Positions 13,411 to 24,575 of a stretch of 64,000 bases of DNA are shown here, in pieces. The translations under genes and the position numbers were made by a program. Within the stretch, counting starts at the first letter, position 1. Each line of letters starts with the position of its first letter. Under the pieces are notes generated by a model that saw only the letters and a list, made by a program, of their open reading frames with translations, made no database searches and had not been told where the DNA came from. Origin of the DNA: Methylacidiphilales bacterium (GTDB lineage: Bacteria; Verrucomicrobiota; Verrucomicrobiia; Methylacidiphilales; UBA1321); NCBI GenBank assembly GCA_021272165.1, contig JAJSLK010000015.1, positions 48,857 to 112,856 on the forward strand. Reading direction: 5' to 3'.

Positions 13411-14493
13411 TCAGCGGCGATAGCGATAATAGGCCGCGCAGGCGCCTTCGTTCGAGACCATCGTGGCGCCGAGCGGATGTTCCGGCGTGCATTTTTTGCC
13501 AAAGGCGGTGCAGTCGCCCGGCTTTTTCACGCCCTGCAAAATCAGGCCGCTGATGCATTCAGACGATTCCTCCGCCGTATAGCCCGCGACACCGAAACGC
13601 TTTTCAGCATCGAATTCCTCATAGGCTTCGCTGAGACCGAACCCGCTTTGCGGAATCTCCCCAATACCGCGCCATTTACGCGGAATGATGCGGAAGACTT
13701 CGCGAATCATTTTTTGCGCCGGTTCGTTTCCCTCTCGTTGCACGGCGCGGGCGTAGGCGTTCTCAACCTCGGCCCGGCCCTGTTCGCACTGCTGGATGCA
13801 GGCGTAGACGCCCCGCAGGATATCGATCGGCTCGAAGCCGGTGACGACGATGGGGACGTGGTATTTTTTCGCGATGGGATAATATTCGGTGTAGCCCATG
13901 ATGGCACAGACATGCCCGGCAGCGAGGAAGCCCTGCACGCGATTATGGGGCGAGGAAAGAACGGCCTCGATGGCGGGCGGAACCAGCACGTGCGAAACAA
14001 GGATGGAGAAATTTTTGATGCCTTTTTGCCTGGCTTGATAGACGGCCATGGCATTGGCCGGGGCGGTGGTTTCAAATCCCACGGCGAAGAAGACGACCTG
14101 CCGCGACGGATTTTCCGCGGCGATTTTTACCGCGTCGAGCGGCGAGTAGACCATCCGCACATCGCCGCCGGTCGATTTCACGGCGAGCAGGTCGCGCTTA
14201 CTCCCAGGCACGCGGAGCATGTCGCCGAACGAACAAAAAATAACGCCGGGCTGCGAGGCGATCTCGATGGCTTTATCGATCAATTCGAGCGGCGTGACGC
14301 AGACGGGACAGCCCGGACCGTGGACGAGGGTGATTTCCTTTGGCAGCAATTCGTCGATGCCAAACTTGACGATGGCGTGGGTCTGACCGCCGCAGACCTC
14401 CATGATCGTCCAGGGCCGGGTGGTGATCCGGGCGATGGCACGGGCACATTTCTCGGCGCCTTCCCGGTCGCGATATTCGTCGATGAATTTCAT
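13411..14493 (-). CDS. hypD: Hydrogenase formation protein HypD
   Basis: [46 protein letters not shown] motifs. Confidence 0.96.
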   Translation of the reverse strand: MKFIDEYRDREGAEKCARAIARITTRPWTIMEVCGGQTHAIVKFGIDELLPKEITLVHGPGCPVCVTPLELIDKAIEIASQPGVIFCSFGDMLRVPGSKRDLLAVKSTGGDVRMVYSPLDAVKIAAENPSRQVVFFAVGFETTAPANAMAVYQARQKGIKNFSILVSHVLVPPAIEAVLSSPHNRVQGFLAAGHVCAIMGYTEYYPIAKKYHVPIVVTGFEPIDILRGVYACIQQCEQGRAEVENAYARAVQREGNEPAQKMIREVFRIIPRKWRGIGEIPQSGFGLSEAYEEFDAEKRFGVAGYTAEESSECISGLILQGVKKPGDCTAFGKKCTPEHPLGATMVSNEGACAAYYRYRR

Positions 14494-14759
14494 GGGCTGG
14501 GCGTCGGAGAAGATTCGATCTGCAATTCACCGAGCTCGTCCATTTGCCGGAGATAATCGAAAACCCGTTCGGCTTCGGCCTCGTCGACCGTGTTCAGCGC
14601 AAAGCCGACATGGACGATGACATAGTTGCCAACCGTCGCTTCGGGCGTATAGGCAAGGTTCACGTCCTTGACGATGCCGCCGAAGCTGACACGGGCAAGG
14701 CGTTCGATCGGATCAGTTCCGTCAATCGTGAGAATTTTTCCGGGTATGGCGAGACACAT
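14490..14759 (-). CDS. hypC: Hydrogenase assembly chaperone HypC
   Basis: [15 protein letters not shown]-terminus (Met-Cys start), 89 aa, 4-nt overlap with hypD. Confidence 0.95.
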   Translation of the reverse strand: MCLAIPGKILTIDGTDPIERLARVSFGGIVKDVNLAYTPEATVGNYVIVHVGFALNTVDEAEAERVFDYLRQMDELGELQIESSPTPSP

Positions 14760-14768
14760 AAGATACCT

Positions 14769-17054
14769 TTAACCTAACATTCCTCCCGCGGCAACGACCT
14801 GGCCAAGCGCGATGCCGCCGTCGTTGGCCGGGACGCGCTGGTGCCAATAGGGAGACATCCCCTCCTCGCGCAAGCGGCGGATGGCGCGCTCGGTGAGATA
14901 TTTGTTTTGGAAACAGCCGCCGGAGAGCGCAACCCGCTTTTCCCCGGAGACCCGGGCCGTACTGACAATGATCTCGGCCAGCGTGTTATGAAAAGTCACT
15001 GCAATCTCGCTGACGGAAAGGTTGCGGCCGAGATCCTCGATGATTTCACGCACCATCGGCTCCCAATCGATCATGCCGTTATCATGGCGGAAGGGGTAGG
15101 CCCGATCACTGGCGATATTCTTTATAGCGAATTCCATTTCCATTGCGGCCTGGCCTTCAAAGCTGGTTTTCTGGCGCAGGTCAAGCAGCGAGGCGACGGC
15201 ATCGAAAAGGCGGCCGGCGCTGGAGGTCAGCGGAACGTTGACTTTTTTCTGCAGCATGGTCCCGAGAGTGGCGAGCTCGGAATCCTTAAACGCCTGCAGG
15301 GGAGCGAGCTTCTTCATGTCAAAGACCGCCGGGCCAAAAATTTCGTAAAGCACGCCGAGGGCCGACCTCCTCGGTTCCCGCGCGGCGACATCACCGCCCG
15401 GCAAGCCAAAGTTCCGGAAATGAGCGAACCGGTCGAAACCGCTGGCTTTCATTTTGAGAAACTCTCCTCCCCATACCGTGCCGTCCAGCCCGTAGCCGGT
15501 GCCGTCCCACGCGACGCCGAGGGCGGGCGGCTCGAGATGATTTTCCGCCAGGCATGAATAGATATGCGCGGCGTGATGCTGGACGCTGATCACGCGGCTC
15601 TTGGTCGAGCGGGCAAAGGCGGTCGAGACGTAGTCGGGATGGGTGTCAGCGGCGGCAATCTCGGGATTGACGCCGTACATGTGCTCGAGGTCCTTGATGA
15701 CGCGATAAAACGCGGCCACAGCTGAGGCGGTCTCGAGGTCGCCGATATGCTGGCTGATAAAAACCTGCGAACCGACGGAAAGCGCGATGGTGTTCTTGAG
15801 ATGCGAACCGACGCCGAGAATGGGCGGCAACGGTTTGGGCAAGAAGACGGGCAACGGCGCGTAGCCGCGGGCCCGGCGGAACACCTGCTCGCGCCCGGCC
15901 ATTTCGCGGATGATTGAGTCATCGATGTGGCGGACGATGGGCCGGTTGTGAACAAGGAAAAGATCGGCGATGCCCGCCAGCGACCGCACTGCGTCCATCT
16001 CGTCGGTGCAGATCGGTTCGTCGGTGAAATTGCCGCTGGTGGCGACGAGCGGAAAGTGAAGCTGCGCGAGCAGGATGTGATGAAGTGGCGTGTAGGGAAG
16101 CATGGCGCCCAGGTACGGGTTGTTGGGCGCGACGGATGCGGCTATTCGGCCGGAAACATCGGGCGGAATCGATTTCCTCCGCAACAGAACGATGGGCGAC
16201 TCGGGCGAGGTGAGCAGCCGCTTCTCCAGCGGTGAGATTTCGCATTCGTTCCGGACGGCGTCCAGATCGGGAAACATCACGGCGAGCGGCTTTTCCTCGC
16301 GATGCTTGCGCTCGCGCAGCCGCCGGACCGCCTCCTCGTCGCGGGCGTCGACCATGAGGTGAAATCCACCGAGCCCCTTGACCGCGACGATGGAGCCCTT
16401 GCGCAGGGCCACCGCCGCCGCATTGATCGCGTTGTGTTTTTCCTCGAGCAAATGGCCCTCATCAGTCCACAACTCGACCTGCGGTCCGCAAACGGGGCAG
16501 GCATTGGGTTGGGCGTGAAAACGGCGGTCGCGCGGGTCCTCGTACTCGGCGCAGCACTGCTCGCACATCGGGAATTTTTTCATCGAGGTGTGCCCGCGGT
16601 CGTAGGGCAGCGCCTCGATGATGCTGAAACGCGGGCCGCAGTTGGTGCAGTTGGTGAAGGGATAAAGATGGCGGCGATTGGCCGGATCAAAAATCTCGCG
16701 CCGGCAATCCTCGCAGATGGCGATGTCGGGCAGGATTAAGGCCGTGGCCGGACCCGAGTCGTCACTGGGACGGATGTCAAATTGCCGGTAGCCGGCCGGA
16801 TCAAGCCACACCGTCTCGAAACTCTGAATCGAACTGCGAGGAGGCTTCTCCGCCTCGAGCCGATGGATGAACCGGTCGATCTGGACGCGCGGGCCCTCCA
16901 GCTCAACGAAAACGCCCTGCCCGGAATTATTGACCCAGCCTTTAAGCCCCAGCTCCATGGCCAGGCGGTAAACACACGGACGAAATCCGACGCCCTGGAC
17001 AGCGCCACGAATGATCAGCCGGGCCCGGACCGGATGCTCGGCGTTGGCATGCAC
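14769..17054 (-). CDS. hypF: Carbamoyltransferase HypF
   Basis: Acylphosphatase domain (RARLIIRGAVQGVGFRPCVYRLA), zinc fingers (CEDCRRE...CTNCGPRF...CEQCCAEY...CPVCGPQ), YrdC-like and Kae1-like regions. Confidence 0.96.
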   Translation of the reverse strand: MHANAEHPVRARLIIRGAVQGVGFRPCVYRLAMELGLKGWVNNSGQGVFVELEGPRVQIDRFIHRLEAEKPPRSSIQSFETVWLDPAGYRQFDIRPSDDSGPATALILPDIAICEDCRREIFDPANRRHLYPFTNCTNCGPRFSIIEALPYDRGHTSMKKFPMCEQCCAEYEDPRDRRFHAQPNACPVCGPQVELWTDEGHLLEEKHNAINAAAVALRKGSIVAVKGLGGFHLMVDARDEEAVRRLRERKHREEKPLAVMFPDLDAVRNECEISPLEKRLLTSPESPIVLLRRKSIPPDVSGRIAASVAPNNPYLGAMLPYTPLHHILLAQLHFPLVATSGNFTDEPICTDEMDAVRSLAGIADLFLVHNRPIVRHIDDSIIREMAGREQVFRRARGYAPLPVFLPKPLPPILGVGSHLKNTIALSVGSQVFISQHIGDLETASAVAAFYRVIKDLEHMYGVNPEIAAADTHPDYVSTAFARSTKSRVISVQHHAAHIYSCLAENHLEPPALGVAWDGTGYGLDGTVWGGEFLKMKASGFDRFAHFRNFGLPGGDVAAREPRRSALGVLYEIFGPAVFDMKKLAPLQAFKDSELATLGTMLQKKVNVPLTSSAGRLFDAVASLLDLRQKTSFEGQAAMEMEFAIKNIASDRAYPFRHDNGMIDWEPMVREIIEDLGRNLSVSEIAVTFHNTLAEIIVSTARVSGEKRVALSGGCFQNKYLTERAIRRLREEGMSPYWHQRVPANDGGIALGQVVAAGGMLG

Positions 17055-17408
17055 TCAATCCTCTTTCTGGGCGACAAGCTCGACCAGTTCCAAGTCGTGC
17101 GCCTCGTCGATCTCCTTGGTTGCCCCGCATTTCGGACAAACGAACATGTGCCCCATCAGGTCGTCGCTGGTGATGACCTGACGGTGGCCGCAGGCGCAGT
17201 TGAAATCGAGATTGACCGTCTCGATCTGCATCGGCGCTTTTTCCAGGATCGTGCCGACGGTCAACGACCGGTAGGCCTGCTCAAAAGCCTCCTCGGAGAA
17301 AGCGCTGCCGCGCTTGAATCGGACCGAAACGACCTTGGTGGCGTTTTGCTTTTTGATTGCGTCGAGCATCGAGGTGACGATCGAGTCGACGATGGAATAT
17401 TCATGCAT
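17055..17408 (-). CDS. hypA: Hydrogenase maturation nickel metallochaperone HypA
   Basis: MHEYSIVDSIVTSMLDAIKK and zinc-binding CACGH...CPKCGAT; start placed at ATG 17408 rather than the longer ORF. Confidence 0.93.
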   Translation of the reverse strand: MHEYSIVDSIVTSMLDAIKKQNATKVVSVRFKRGSAFSEEAFEQAYRSLTVGTILEKAPMQIETVNLDFNCACGHRQVITSDDLMGHMFVCPKCGATKEIDEAHDLELVELVAQKED

Positions 17409-17877
17409 GGGCCGTATGGGGGTTAAGGGTGGGATCGCAAACCTTGTCGCGAATATAACGCACAATCTCGGGCAGCGCCATCTCCACGGCGGTGGTTAGT
17501 TCATCGTTGCATTCAAAGGAACCGGCGGCGACCGAGACAACAAAAGCCTGGGGCCGGGAATGATAAAGGGTCTCGGCATAAGCGAGCAGGCCCGCGATGT
17601 TGAAATGATGTCCGAGGGGACCGACATCAGAGGCAGGCGCGACTTCCTCGCACTTCCAAGTGCCGGGGACGCCCTCGCACGAGGCGTCGACGAAAATCAC
17701 CATCTCGGCTTCGCTGATCGGCTCGGCCAGTTCCGGCGCGAGCTGGTGGACGACCTTGATTGCGACCGACTCGTCCAGAATGTTCGCGGCCAGCCGCCCG
17801 GCGACCTCCCAACCTAAACCATCATCGCCGCGAAGCGGATTACCATAACCGATAATCAGCTTGCGGCCCTTGGTCAT
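17401..17877 (-). CDS. [NiFe]-hydrogenase maturation protease
   Basis: 158 aa from ATG 17877: [26 protein letters not shown] (GxGNxxxxDDG motif), FVDAS. Confidence 0.9.
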   Translation of the reverse strand: MTKGRKLIIGYGNPLRGDDGLGWEVAGRLAANILDESVAIKVVHQLAPELAEPISEAEMVIFVDASCEGVPGTWKCEEVAPASDVGPLGHHFNIAGLLAYAETLYHSRPQAFVVSVAAGSFECNDELTTAVEMALPEIVRYIRDKVCDPTLNPHTAHA

Positions 17878-19313
17878 CTTTTTACCTCGTCGATCACGTC
17901 GCCCTGGCTGCCCAGAAGCTGGATATGCAGCGGCATCTTGCCAAGGGCATGCGTGGAACAGCTCAGGCACGGATCGTAGCTGCGGATGACGGCCTCGACC
18001 CGGTTGAGCATTCCTTCCTGCAGGCGTTCGGATCGGACGTAATGCTGGGCTACCTGCTTCACGCTCTGGTTCATGGCCAGGTTGTTGTGGCCGGTGGCGA
18101 TGATCATGTTGACCCAGGTGATCAGGCCGTTTTCGTCGATCTTGTAATGATGCATCAGCGTGCCGCGCGGCGCTTCGGATACGCCAATGCCCTCCGACCG
18201 GCTCGGCTTGGCGATGGCGCGGACGTTCTTGTCGAGGATGTCGGACTCGTTCAGGAGCTGCTCGATCCGTTCGATGCCATACAGGATTTCGATCAGCCGC
18301 GCATAGTGCTGGTGGAACGAGCTGAGAATGACCCCGCGGCGCAGGGCGCGGAATTCCGTCCATTCCTTGTCGGCCAGCGGCGTGCCGCAACGGTCGATGA
18401 TGTTGAGCCGGGCCAGCGGCCCAACCCGGTAGATCCCTTCCGGATAGCCCAGCGGCTTGAAGTAGGGCGACTTGAGATAGGTGAACGACTCGACTGATTC
18501 GGCGATGTAATCGTTGTATTTGGTCGGATCAATCTGATCGAGGACGATGTTCCCCGAAGCGTCGATGAAGCGGAGTTTGCCGTCATAATGATCGAGCAGC
18601 GCGTTGTGCTCGCCGTTAGTCTGCGGCGTGACCAGCCCCATGAACATGCTGGGAAAATTGCCAAAGGTGCGGATTTCCTCGCGAAACTGCTCGAGCAGGG
18701 TCTTGAACCACGTCAGGGTCCGCAGGCTGATGGCCTGCATCTCCGGAATCATGGCGAGCATCTGCTCGCGCATTTTCGGATCGAGCGGATTGCTCACGCC
18801 GCCGGGCACGACCCAGGCCGGGTGAATGCGCTTGCCGCCAAGCAGGGCGATGATTTCCTGGCCGAACTTGCGCAGGGCAATGCCGTCGCGGGCCAGCGAC
18901 GGACGCAGCTCCATCACCCCGACGATGTTCCGTTTCTCCGGCGTGGCGTCCATGCCAAAGAGAAGGTCGGGCGAGGAAAGATGGAAGAAGCTCAGCGCGT
19001 GCGACTGGACGATCTGAGCCAGATTCATGATCCGGCGCAGCTTGGCCGCGGTGGGAGGAATCTCCACGGCGAGCAATTGATCACACGCCTTGGCGGAGGC
19101 GATCAGGTGGCTGACCGGACAGATGCCGCAGGTGCGCCCAGTCAGGGCCGGCATTTCGCTGAAAGGGCGGCCTTCGCAGAATTTCTCAAACCCGCGGAAC
19201 TGGGTGACGTGGAACTGGGCGTCCCGCACGGAACCATCGTCATTGAGATGGATCGTGATCTTGGAGTGGCCCTCAATGCGGGTGACGGGATCAATAAGGA
19301 TTTGCTTGGACAT
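17874..19313 (-). CDS. hoxH: NAD-linked [NiFe]-hydrogenase large subunit HoxH
   Basis: N-terminal [13 protein letters not shown]1 motif [11 protein letters not shown]-terminal L2 motif DPCLSCSTH plus short cleavable tail; start at ATG 19313. Confidence 0.94.
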   Translation of the reverse strand: MSKQILIDPVTRIEGHSKITIHLNDDGSVRDAQFHVTQFRGFEKFCEGRPFSEMPALTGRTCGICPVSHLIASAKACDQLLAVEIPPTAAKLRRIMNLAQIVQSHALSFFHLSSPDLLFGMDATPEKRNIVGVMELRPSLARDGIALRKFGQEIIALLGGKRIHPAWVVPGGVSNPLDPKMREQMLAMIPEMQAISLRTLTWFKTLLEQFREEIRTFGNFPSMFMGLVTPQTNGEHNALLDHYDGKLRFIDASGNIVLDQIDPTKYNDYIAESVESFTYLKSPYFKPLGYPEGIYRVGPLARLNIIDRCGTPLADKEWTEFRALRRGVILSSFHQHYARLIEILYGIERIEQLLNESDILDKNVRAIAKPSRSEGIGVSEAPRGTLMHHYKIDENGLITWVNMIIATGHNNLAMNQSVKQVAQHYVRSERLQEGMLNRVEAVIRSYDPCLSCSTHALGKMPLHIQLLGSQGDVIDEVKR

Positions 19314-19318
19314 GAGGA

Positions 19319-19852
19319 TCAGGCTCCAAAATAGGTTTTTCCGGTCAGGTCGGGCATACGCCCGGCCACGAGTTCCGAAAGGGTGAAGAAAATGGTGTCG
19401 GCCTCCGGCGGACAACCCGGAACAAAGAGGTCGACCTTGACGAATTCGTGCACGGGGCGCGAATGGGGCAACATCTTCGGGATGACGCTGCGCGGCACGT
19501 GTTGATTGTTCTGCGCATTCTCGATGTAGGCGCGATGCTCAACATCCTCTATCTTGAACCGGTTTCGCATGCCCGGGACGTTGGAGGTGACGGCGCAGTC
19601 GCCGAGGGAAACCACCAGTTTCGAGCGGTGACGGATCTTATGGATCTTCTCCACGTCTTCCTCGCTGCTCACCGCGCCTTCGATCAGGACCACATCGACA
19701 TTTTCGGGATATTCCTTCGTGTCGACCAGCGGACTGTAAACCAGGTCGACGTGTTGCATCAGGTCGATCAGCCGCTCGTCCATGTCGAGCAGCGACATGT
19801 GACAGCCGGAACAACCATCCATCCAAACCGTGGCCAAACGAACCTTGCTCAT
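19319..19852 (-). CDS. hoxY: [NiFe]-hydrogenase small subunit HoxY
   Basis: [41 protein letters not shown]; start at ATG 19852. Confidence 0.92.
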   Translation of the reverse strand: MSKVRLATVWMDGCSGCHMSLLDMDERLIDLMQHVDLVYSPLVDTKEYPENVDVVLIEGAVSSEEDVEKIHKIRHRSKLVVSLGDCAVTSNVPGMRNRFKIEDVEHRAYIENAQNNQHVPRSVIPKMLPHSRPVHEFVKVDLFVPGCPPEADTIFFTLSELVAGRMPDLTGKTYFGA

Positions 19853-20556
19853 ATTTTTTCCTCCCGCGTGGCCATCAGGTAGGGCAGGAAATCCCGTTTC
19901 TTGACCATTTCGGCCACCGACTTGCCCTTGCTTGAAAGCGCTCCGGTCGGGCAGACCTGGACGCATTTGCTGCAGCTGGTGCAGGTTTCCGAGTCGCCCC
20001 ATGGCTGATTCAGGTCGGTGATGACGCGGGAATTGGTGCCGCGTCCCATCACGTCCCAGACGTGGGCGCCTTCAACCTCATCGCAGACACGCACACAGCG
20101 CGTGCAGAGCACGCAGCGGTTGTGATCCAGGATGAACCAGTCGTGCGAGGCATCGACCGTGGTGTTGGGATATTGATAGGGGAAGCGCACGCTCATCATG
20201 CCGTGTTCCTCGGCCAGCGTCTGGAGTTCGCAATGACGATTGGCCACGCAAACCGAGCAGACGTGGTTGCGCTCGGCGAAGAGGAGCTCGAGGATCATCC
20301 GGCGATATTTCTGGATCCGCTCCGAATTGGTTTTGATCTCCATGCCTTCGGAGACCTTGGTGACGCAGGCCGGCAGGAGCTTGTTCGTGCCGGAGACTTC
20401 CGTGATACAAAGACGGCACGCGCCGACGTCGCCGAGGCCGTCAAGGTGACATAGGGTGGGAATCTTGATTCCGGCGTCCGTGGCGGCCTGAAGAATCGTA
20501 TCGGTTTCCTCGGCCGTGACCGCCTGGCCGTCGATGGTGAAAGTTTTTACAGCCAT
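19849..20556 (-). CDS. hoxU: Bidirectional hydrogenase diaphorase subunit HoxU
   Basis: 2Fe-2S N-terminus plus NuoG-like Cys motifs ([32 protein letters not shown]); start at ATG 20556. Confidence 0.92.
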   Translation of the reverse strand: MAVKTFTIDGQAVTAEETDTILQAATDAGIKIPTLCHLDGLGDVGACRLCITEVSGTNKLLPACVTKVSEGMEIKTNSERIQKYRRMILELLFAERNHVCSVCVANRHCELQTLAEEHGMMSVRFPYQYPNTTVDASHDWFILDHNRCVLCTRCVRVCDEVEGAHVWDVMGRGTNSRVITDLNQPWGDSETCTSCSKCVQVCPTGALSSKGKSVAEMVKKRDFLPYLMATREEKI

Positions 20557-20564
20557 AAATGTGT

Positions 20565-22208
20565 TCAGTGGGTCGAGCCGGCGAGATGTCCGTTGGTTTT
20601 GGCCTTTTCGCCCGGCGGCTCCGGTTGCAGCAGGGCAAGGTATTCGTTGCGGAAGTAGCGCAAAGTGCTGATGACAGGATTCGGCGCGGTCTGGCCCAGC
20701 CCGCAAAGACTGGTGTTCTTGACCATGTCGCAAAGTTCCTCGAGCGCCTCAAGGTCCTTGATCGTGCCCTGCTTGGACAGGATTTTGTTGAGCAGGTTGT
20801 ACATCTGGACCGTGCCGGCGCGGCAGGGAATGCATTTGCCGCATGATTCCTCCATGCAGAACTGCATGTAGAACCGGGCCACGTCGACCATGTTGGTACT
20901 GTTGTCCATGACGACCATGCCGCCCGATCCCATGATCGAGCCGACTTTCATCAGCGAGTCGTAATCGACCGGCGTGTCAAAAAGCTCGGCCGGAATGCAC
21001 CCGCCCGACGGACCGCCCGTCTGCACCGCCTTGATTGTGGCTCCTTCCGGCGCGCCGCCGCCGAGTTCCTCAACGATCTGGCGGATCGTGATGCCCATCG
21101 GCACTTCGATCAGGCCGTTGTTGCGAACCTTGCCGGTGAGCGCGAAGACTTTCGTTCCCTTGCTTTTTTCGGTGCCGAGCGTGGCATACCATTCGGGCCC
21201 TTTTTGAATAATGGGCACCACGTTGGCGAATGTCTCGACGTTGTTGATCAACGTGGGATAACCCCAGAGACCGCTTTCCGCCGGGAACGGCGGACGGGGC
21301 CGGGGCTGGCCGCGGCGGCCCTCGATGGAAGCCATGAGCGCCGTTTCCTCGCCGCAGACGAAGGCGCCGGCTCCAATACGGATTTCCACGTTAAAATTGA
21401 AGGTCGATTCAAAAAGTCCCTCGCCCAGAAGCCCATTCTGCTTGGCCTGGCGGATCGCGATCTGCAACCGGCTGATGGCCAGCGGATACTCGGCTCGGAC
21501 ATAAATGTAACCCTGGCTGGCGCCGACCGCGTAACCGGCGATGGCCATGCCCTCGATCACGGTGTGGGGGTCGCTTTCCAGAACGCTCCGGTCCATGAAT
21601 GCGCCCGGATCGCCCTCATCACCGTTGCAGATGACATACTTGCGGTCGCCCTTCGACTTGGCCACGGTCGCCCATTTCAGGCCAGACGGGAAACCGGCGC
21701 CGCCACGGCCGCGCAGGCCGCTCTTGGTCATTGCTTCGACCACCTGGGCCGGGGTCTGGTCATGCACGACGCGATGAAGCGCCGTGTAACCGCCCACTTC
21801 GATATAATCCTCGATCCGTTCGGGATCGATCCGGCCACCGTGGGCGCGAACGACGAGCATCTGCCGGGCGAAGAAAGGCATGTTCGGATCGCCCTTCTCC
21901 ACGTCAGTCTTTCCGCCGGCCAGCGCTTCCACAATCGAGGGCGCATTCTCGGGCGTGACGTGCTCGTAAAGCAGGCCTTCGGACTCGATGCTGACCATCG
22001 GCCCCTGGCCGCAATAACCCATGCAACCGACCCGGCGGATTTCCACCTTGTCGGTCAGTTGCTTGTCGACGACGGCCTTTTCCAGCGCCTTCTTGATTTC
22101 GACGGCCTGGGACGAAACGCAGCCCGCCGACATACAACAGCGGACGCAGATTTGTTTGCGCCCGGCCTTTTCCTTTTCGGCCAGGGCGTTGAGTTCCTCA
22201 AGAAGCAT
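20565..22208 (-). CDS. hoxF: Diaphorase flavoprotein subunit HoxF/NuoF-like
   Basis: 547 aa; [43 protein letters not shown] motifs. Confidence 0.94.
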   Translation of the reverse strand: MLLEELNALAEKEKAGRKQICVRCCMSAGCVSSQAVEIKKALEKAVVDKQLTDKVEIRRVGCMGYCGQGPMVSIESEGLLYEHVTPENAPSIVEALAGGKTDVEKGDPNMPFFARQMLVVRAHGGRIDPERIEDYIEVGGYTALHRVVHDQTPAQVVEAMTKSGLRGRGGAGFPSGLKWATVAKSKGDRKYVICNGDEGDPGAFMDRSVLESDPHTVIEGMAIAGYAVGASQGYIYVRAEYPLAISRLQIAIRQAKQNGLLGEGLFESTFNFNVEIRIGAGAFVCGEETALMASIEGRRGQPRPRPPFPAESGLWGYPTLINNVETFANVVPIIQKGPEWYATLGTEKSKGTKVFALTGKVRNNGLIEVPMGITIRQIVEELGGGAPEGATIKAVQTGGPSGGCIPAELFDTPVDYDSLMKVGSIMGSGGMVVMDNSTNMVDVARFYMQFCMEESCGKCIPCRAGTVQMYNLLNKILSKQGTIKDLEALEELCDMVKNTSLCGLGQTAPNPVISTLRYFRNEYLALLQPEPPGEKAKTNGHLAGSTH

Positions 22209-22695
22209 GGACGTATCCTTTCAGTTTTTCGATGGCCTGATCGGGGGTGAGACGGCCGGCAACAGCGCCGTCAAAAACCACCGTCGGAGCGATGCCGCAG
22301 GCGCCGATGCACCGGGCGGTGAGCAGCGACAATTGCTTGTCCGGGGTCGTTTCGCCCTGCTTGATCTTCGCGAAAGCCTCGATGGCCTCGATGATATGGG
22401 CCGCGCCTTTGACGTAACAAGCCGTCCCCAGGCACACCACGCAGGTGTGCGCGCCTTGGGGTTTAAGCGTGAAGAAGTTATAAAAAGTTGCCACCCCATA
22501 GACCTTGCTGGGAGGGACACGGAGCGACTTGGCCACCCATTTCAGGGCCGCCTCGTCCAGATAGCCGAACGATTCCTGAACAGCATGAAGGGTTTCGATC
22601 AAGGCGTGCGACTGGTAGCCCAGTTTGCGCATCTTGGCGTCGATGATCTTCCATCGCTTGTCTTGCGATGGAAGGGCGGGTTTGACAGCTTTCAT
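22198..22695 (-). CDS. hoxE: NuoE-like [2Fe-2S] subunit HoxE
   Basis: 165 aa with CLGTACYVKGA and CIGACGIAP 2Fe-2S ligands; overlaps hoxF by 11 nt. Confidence 0.92.
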   Translation of the reverse strand: MKAVKPALPSQDKRWKIIDAKMRKLGYQSHALIETLHAVQESFGYLDEAALKWVAKSLRVPPSKVYGVATFYNFFTLKPQGAHTCVVCLGTACYVKGAAHIIEAIEAFAKIKQGETTPDKQLSLLTARCIGACGIAPTVVFDGAVAGRLTPDQAIEKLKGYVHAS

Positions 22696-22891
22696 AGGCT
22701 TTCCCCGTTCCTTTCTCCGGGAGAATGTTTTGGACAGAGGGGTTTAAAGGGGGGCCGGACAGAGGGGGAAAGTGGCTTCACACAGCCACTCTAAGTCGGC
22801 CCAAAAAACACGCCCCACCCGGCTTGTCGAAAGCTAACCGTTTCTTGTCTTCAATTGGACCAAGATCGATTTAGCCAATTTTGGCATTCCC

Positions 22892-24265
22892 CTAAGCCTG
22901 CTGGACCGCCTGGACCAGTTTCGCGAGGGTCCCCTTGGCATCGCCATAGAGAAGCCCGCAGTTTTCCATGAAAAAGAGGGGATTTTCGAGGCCGGAAAAA
23001 CCTTTTCCCTTGCCCCGCTTAAGCACCACGACCGATTTTGACCGATCCACTTCCAGGATAGGCATCCCGGCGATGGAACTGGAAGGGTTGTCGCGGGCAT
23101 CGGGGTTGACCACATCGTTGGCGCCGATGACGACCGAGACGTCGGTATGGGGGAAGTCGGGATTGATCTGCTCCAACTCGTAAAGCTGCGAGTAGGGCAC
23201 GTTCGCCTCAGCTAACAACACGTTCATGTGGCCCGGCATCCGTCCCGCGACCGGATGGACGGCAAACTTCACCGTCACGCCCCGTTTTTCGAGCGTTTCG
23301 GACAATTCATGCACTACATGCTGCGCCTGCGCCGTGGCCATGCCATAACCGGGCACGAAAACGACCTGCCGCGCATAAGCAAGCTGGGTGGCGACGTCTT
23401 CCAGGTTCAGCTCGCGCATCTCGCCCGTCCGCTCCGTCGCGACCGATTCCGAAACGCTGCCAAACGCGCCGAAGAGGACGTTGGTGATGGAACGGTTCAT
23501 CGCCTTGCACATGAGCACCGAAAGCATAAAGCCCGAAAAGCCGTTGAGCGTGCCGGCGATGATCAGCACGTTGTTGGAAATGGCGAAACCCGTCGCGGCC
23601 GCCGCCAGACCAGCGTACGAATTCAAAAGCGACATGACCACCGGCATATCGGCGGCGGCGATGGGCAGCACCAACATGAGGCCAAAGATGAACGCGATGG
23701 TCAGCATCACGTAAAATGCGACCGTCGCGCCCGGCACGGCCAGGATGTAGATGAAGGCGGCCAGCGCGACAAAGAGCAGGGTGAAATTGAAAACATTCTG
23801 GCCCTTGAAAGTCAGCGGCACGCCGGGCATGAGCCCCTGCAACTTGGCCGCGGCGACAAGACTACCCGTCGTCGTAAGCGAACCGAGCAGCACCTCGAAA
23901 TTGATCGCCACCATCTTCAGGCCGGTGAGCTCAACGCCGTGCCGGTGGAATTCCGCAATGCCGACGAGCGAGGCGGCGAAGGCGCCAAAGGCATGCGAGA
24001 GCGCCGTCTGCTGCGGCAGCGCGGTCATCGGCACGAAATGGGCGATGGCCCCGCCGATCAGGCTGCCAATGATCAGGCCGACCACGATCCATTCGTAACT
24101 GATGATTTGCTTTTGCAGCAGTGTGCCGACGATGGCCAGGAGCATCCCGACCTGCGCCATCTTCATCCCGCGCCGCGCCGATTCGGGATGGCTCAGTCCC
24201 TTCATCCCCAGGATAAAGAGCACCGAGGCGGCCAGGTAACTGAACTCGATGAAGTCGTGCTCCAT
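22892..24265 (-). CDS. pntB: NAD(P) transhydrogenase subunit beta
   Basis: Multi-span membrane N-terminus and NADP-binding domain (VVFVPGYGMATAQAQHVVHELSETLEKRG...FAVHPVAGRMPGHMNVLLAEANVPY); start at ATG 24265. Confidence 0.93.
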   Translation of the reverse strand: MEHDFIEFSYLAASVLFILGMKGLSHPESARRGMKMAQVGMLLAIVGTLLQKQIISYEWIVVGLIIGSLIGGAIAHFVPMTALPQQTALSHAFGAFAASLVGIAEFHRHGVELTGLKMVAINFEVLLGSLTTTGSLVAAAKLQGLMPGVPLTFKGQNVFNFTLLFVALAAFIYILAVPGATVAFYVMLTIAFIFGLMLVLPIAAADMPVVMSLLNSYAGLAAAATGFAISNNVLIIAGTLNGFSGFMLSVLMCKAMNRSITNVLFGAFGSVSESVATERTGEMRELNLEDVATQLAYARQVVFVPGYGMATAQAQHVVHELSETLEKRGVTVKFAVHPVAGRMPGHMNVLLAEANVPYSQLYELEQINPDFPHTDVSVVIGANDVVNPDARDNPSSSIAGMPILEVDRSKSVVVLKRGKGKGFSGLENPLFFMENCGLLYGDAKGTLAKLVQAVQQA

Positions 24266-24266
24266 C

Positions 24267-24575
24267 CTATTCCTTTTCCTTCCTGGGCGCTTCCTTGCGC
24301 CGGAAAAAACTGAGCATCCGTTCCGTGATCCAGAAGCCGCCGACCACATTGATCGTGGCGCAAATCACCGCGATCAGGCCCAGCACCGTGCTGACCGTGT
24401 CCTCATGCGCCCCGGCCGTGACCAGCGAACCGACGAGCGTAATACCCGAAAGCGCGTTGGTCGCCGACATGAGCGGCGTATGGAGCAGCGGCGGCACGCG
24501 CGAGATGACGACATAGCCAAGAAATCCGGCCAGGGTGAAAATATAAAGGCAGGCGATGAAAGAATCGGCGTTCAT
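24267..24575 (-). CDS. NAD(P) transhydrogenase subunit alpha, membrane part (split PntA-2)
   Basis: ~102 aa membrane protein: GYVVISRVPPLLHTPLMSATNALSGITLVGSL; start at ATG 24575. Confidence 0.9.
   Translation of the reverse strand: MNADSFIACLYIFTLAGFLGYVVISRVPPLLHTPLMSATNALSGITLVGSLVTAGAHEDTVSTVLGLIAVICATINVVGGFWITERMLSFFRRKEAPRKEKE

Noticed and set aside
12657-14556. Plus-strand ORFs of 298 and 359 aa
   Set aside because: Antisense shadows of hypE and hypD.
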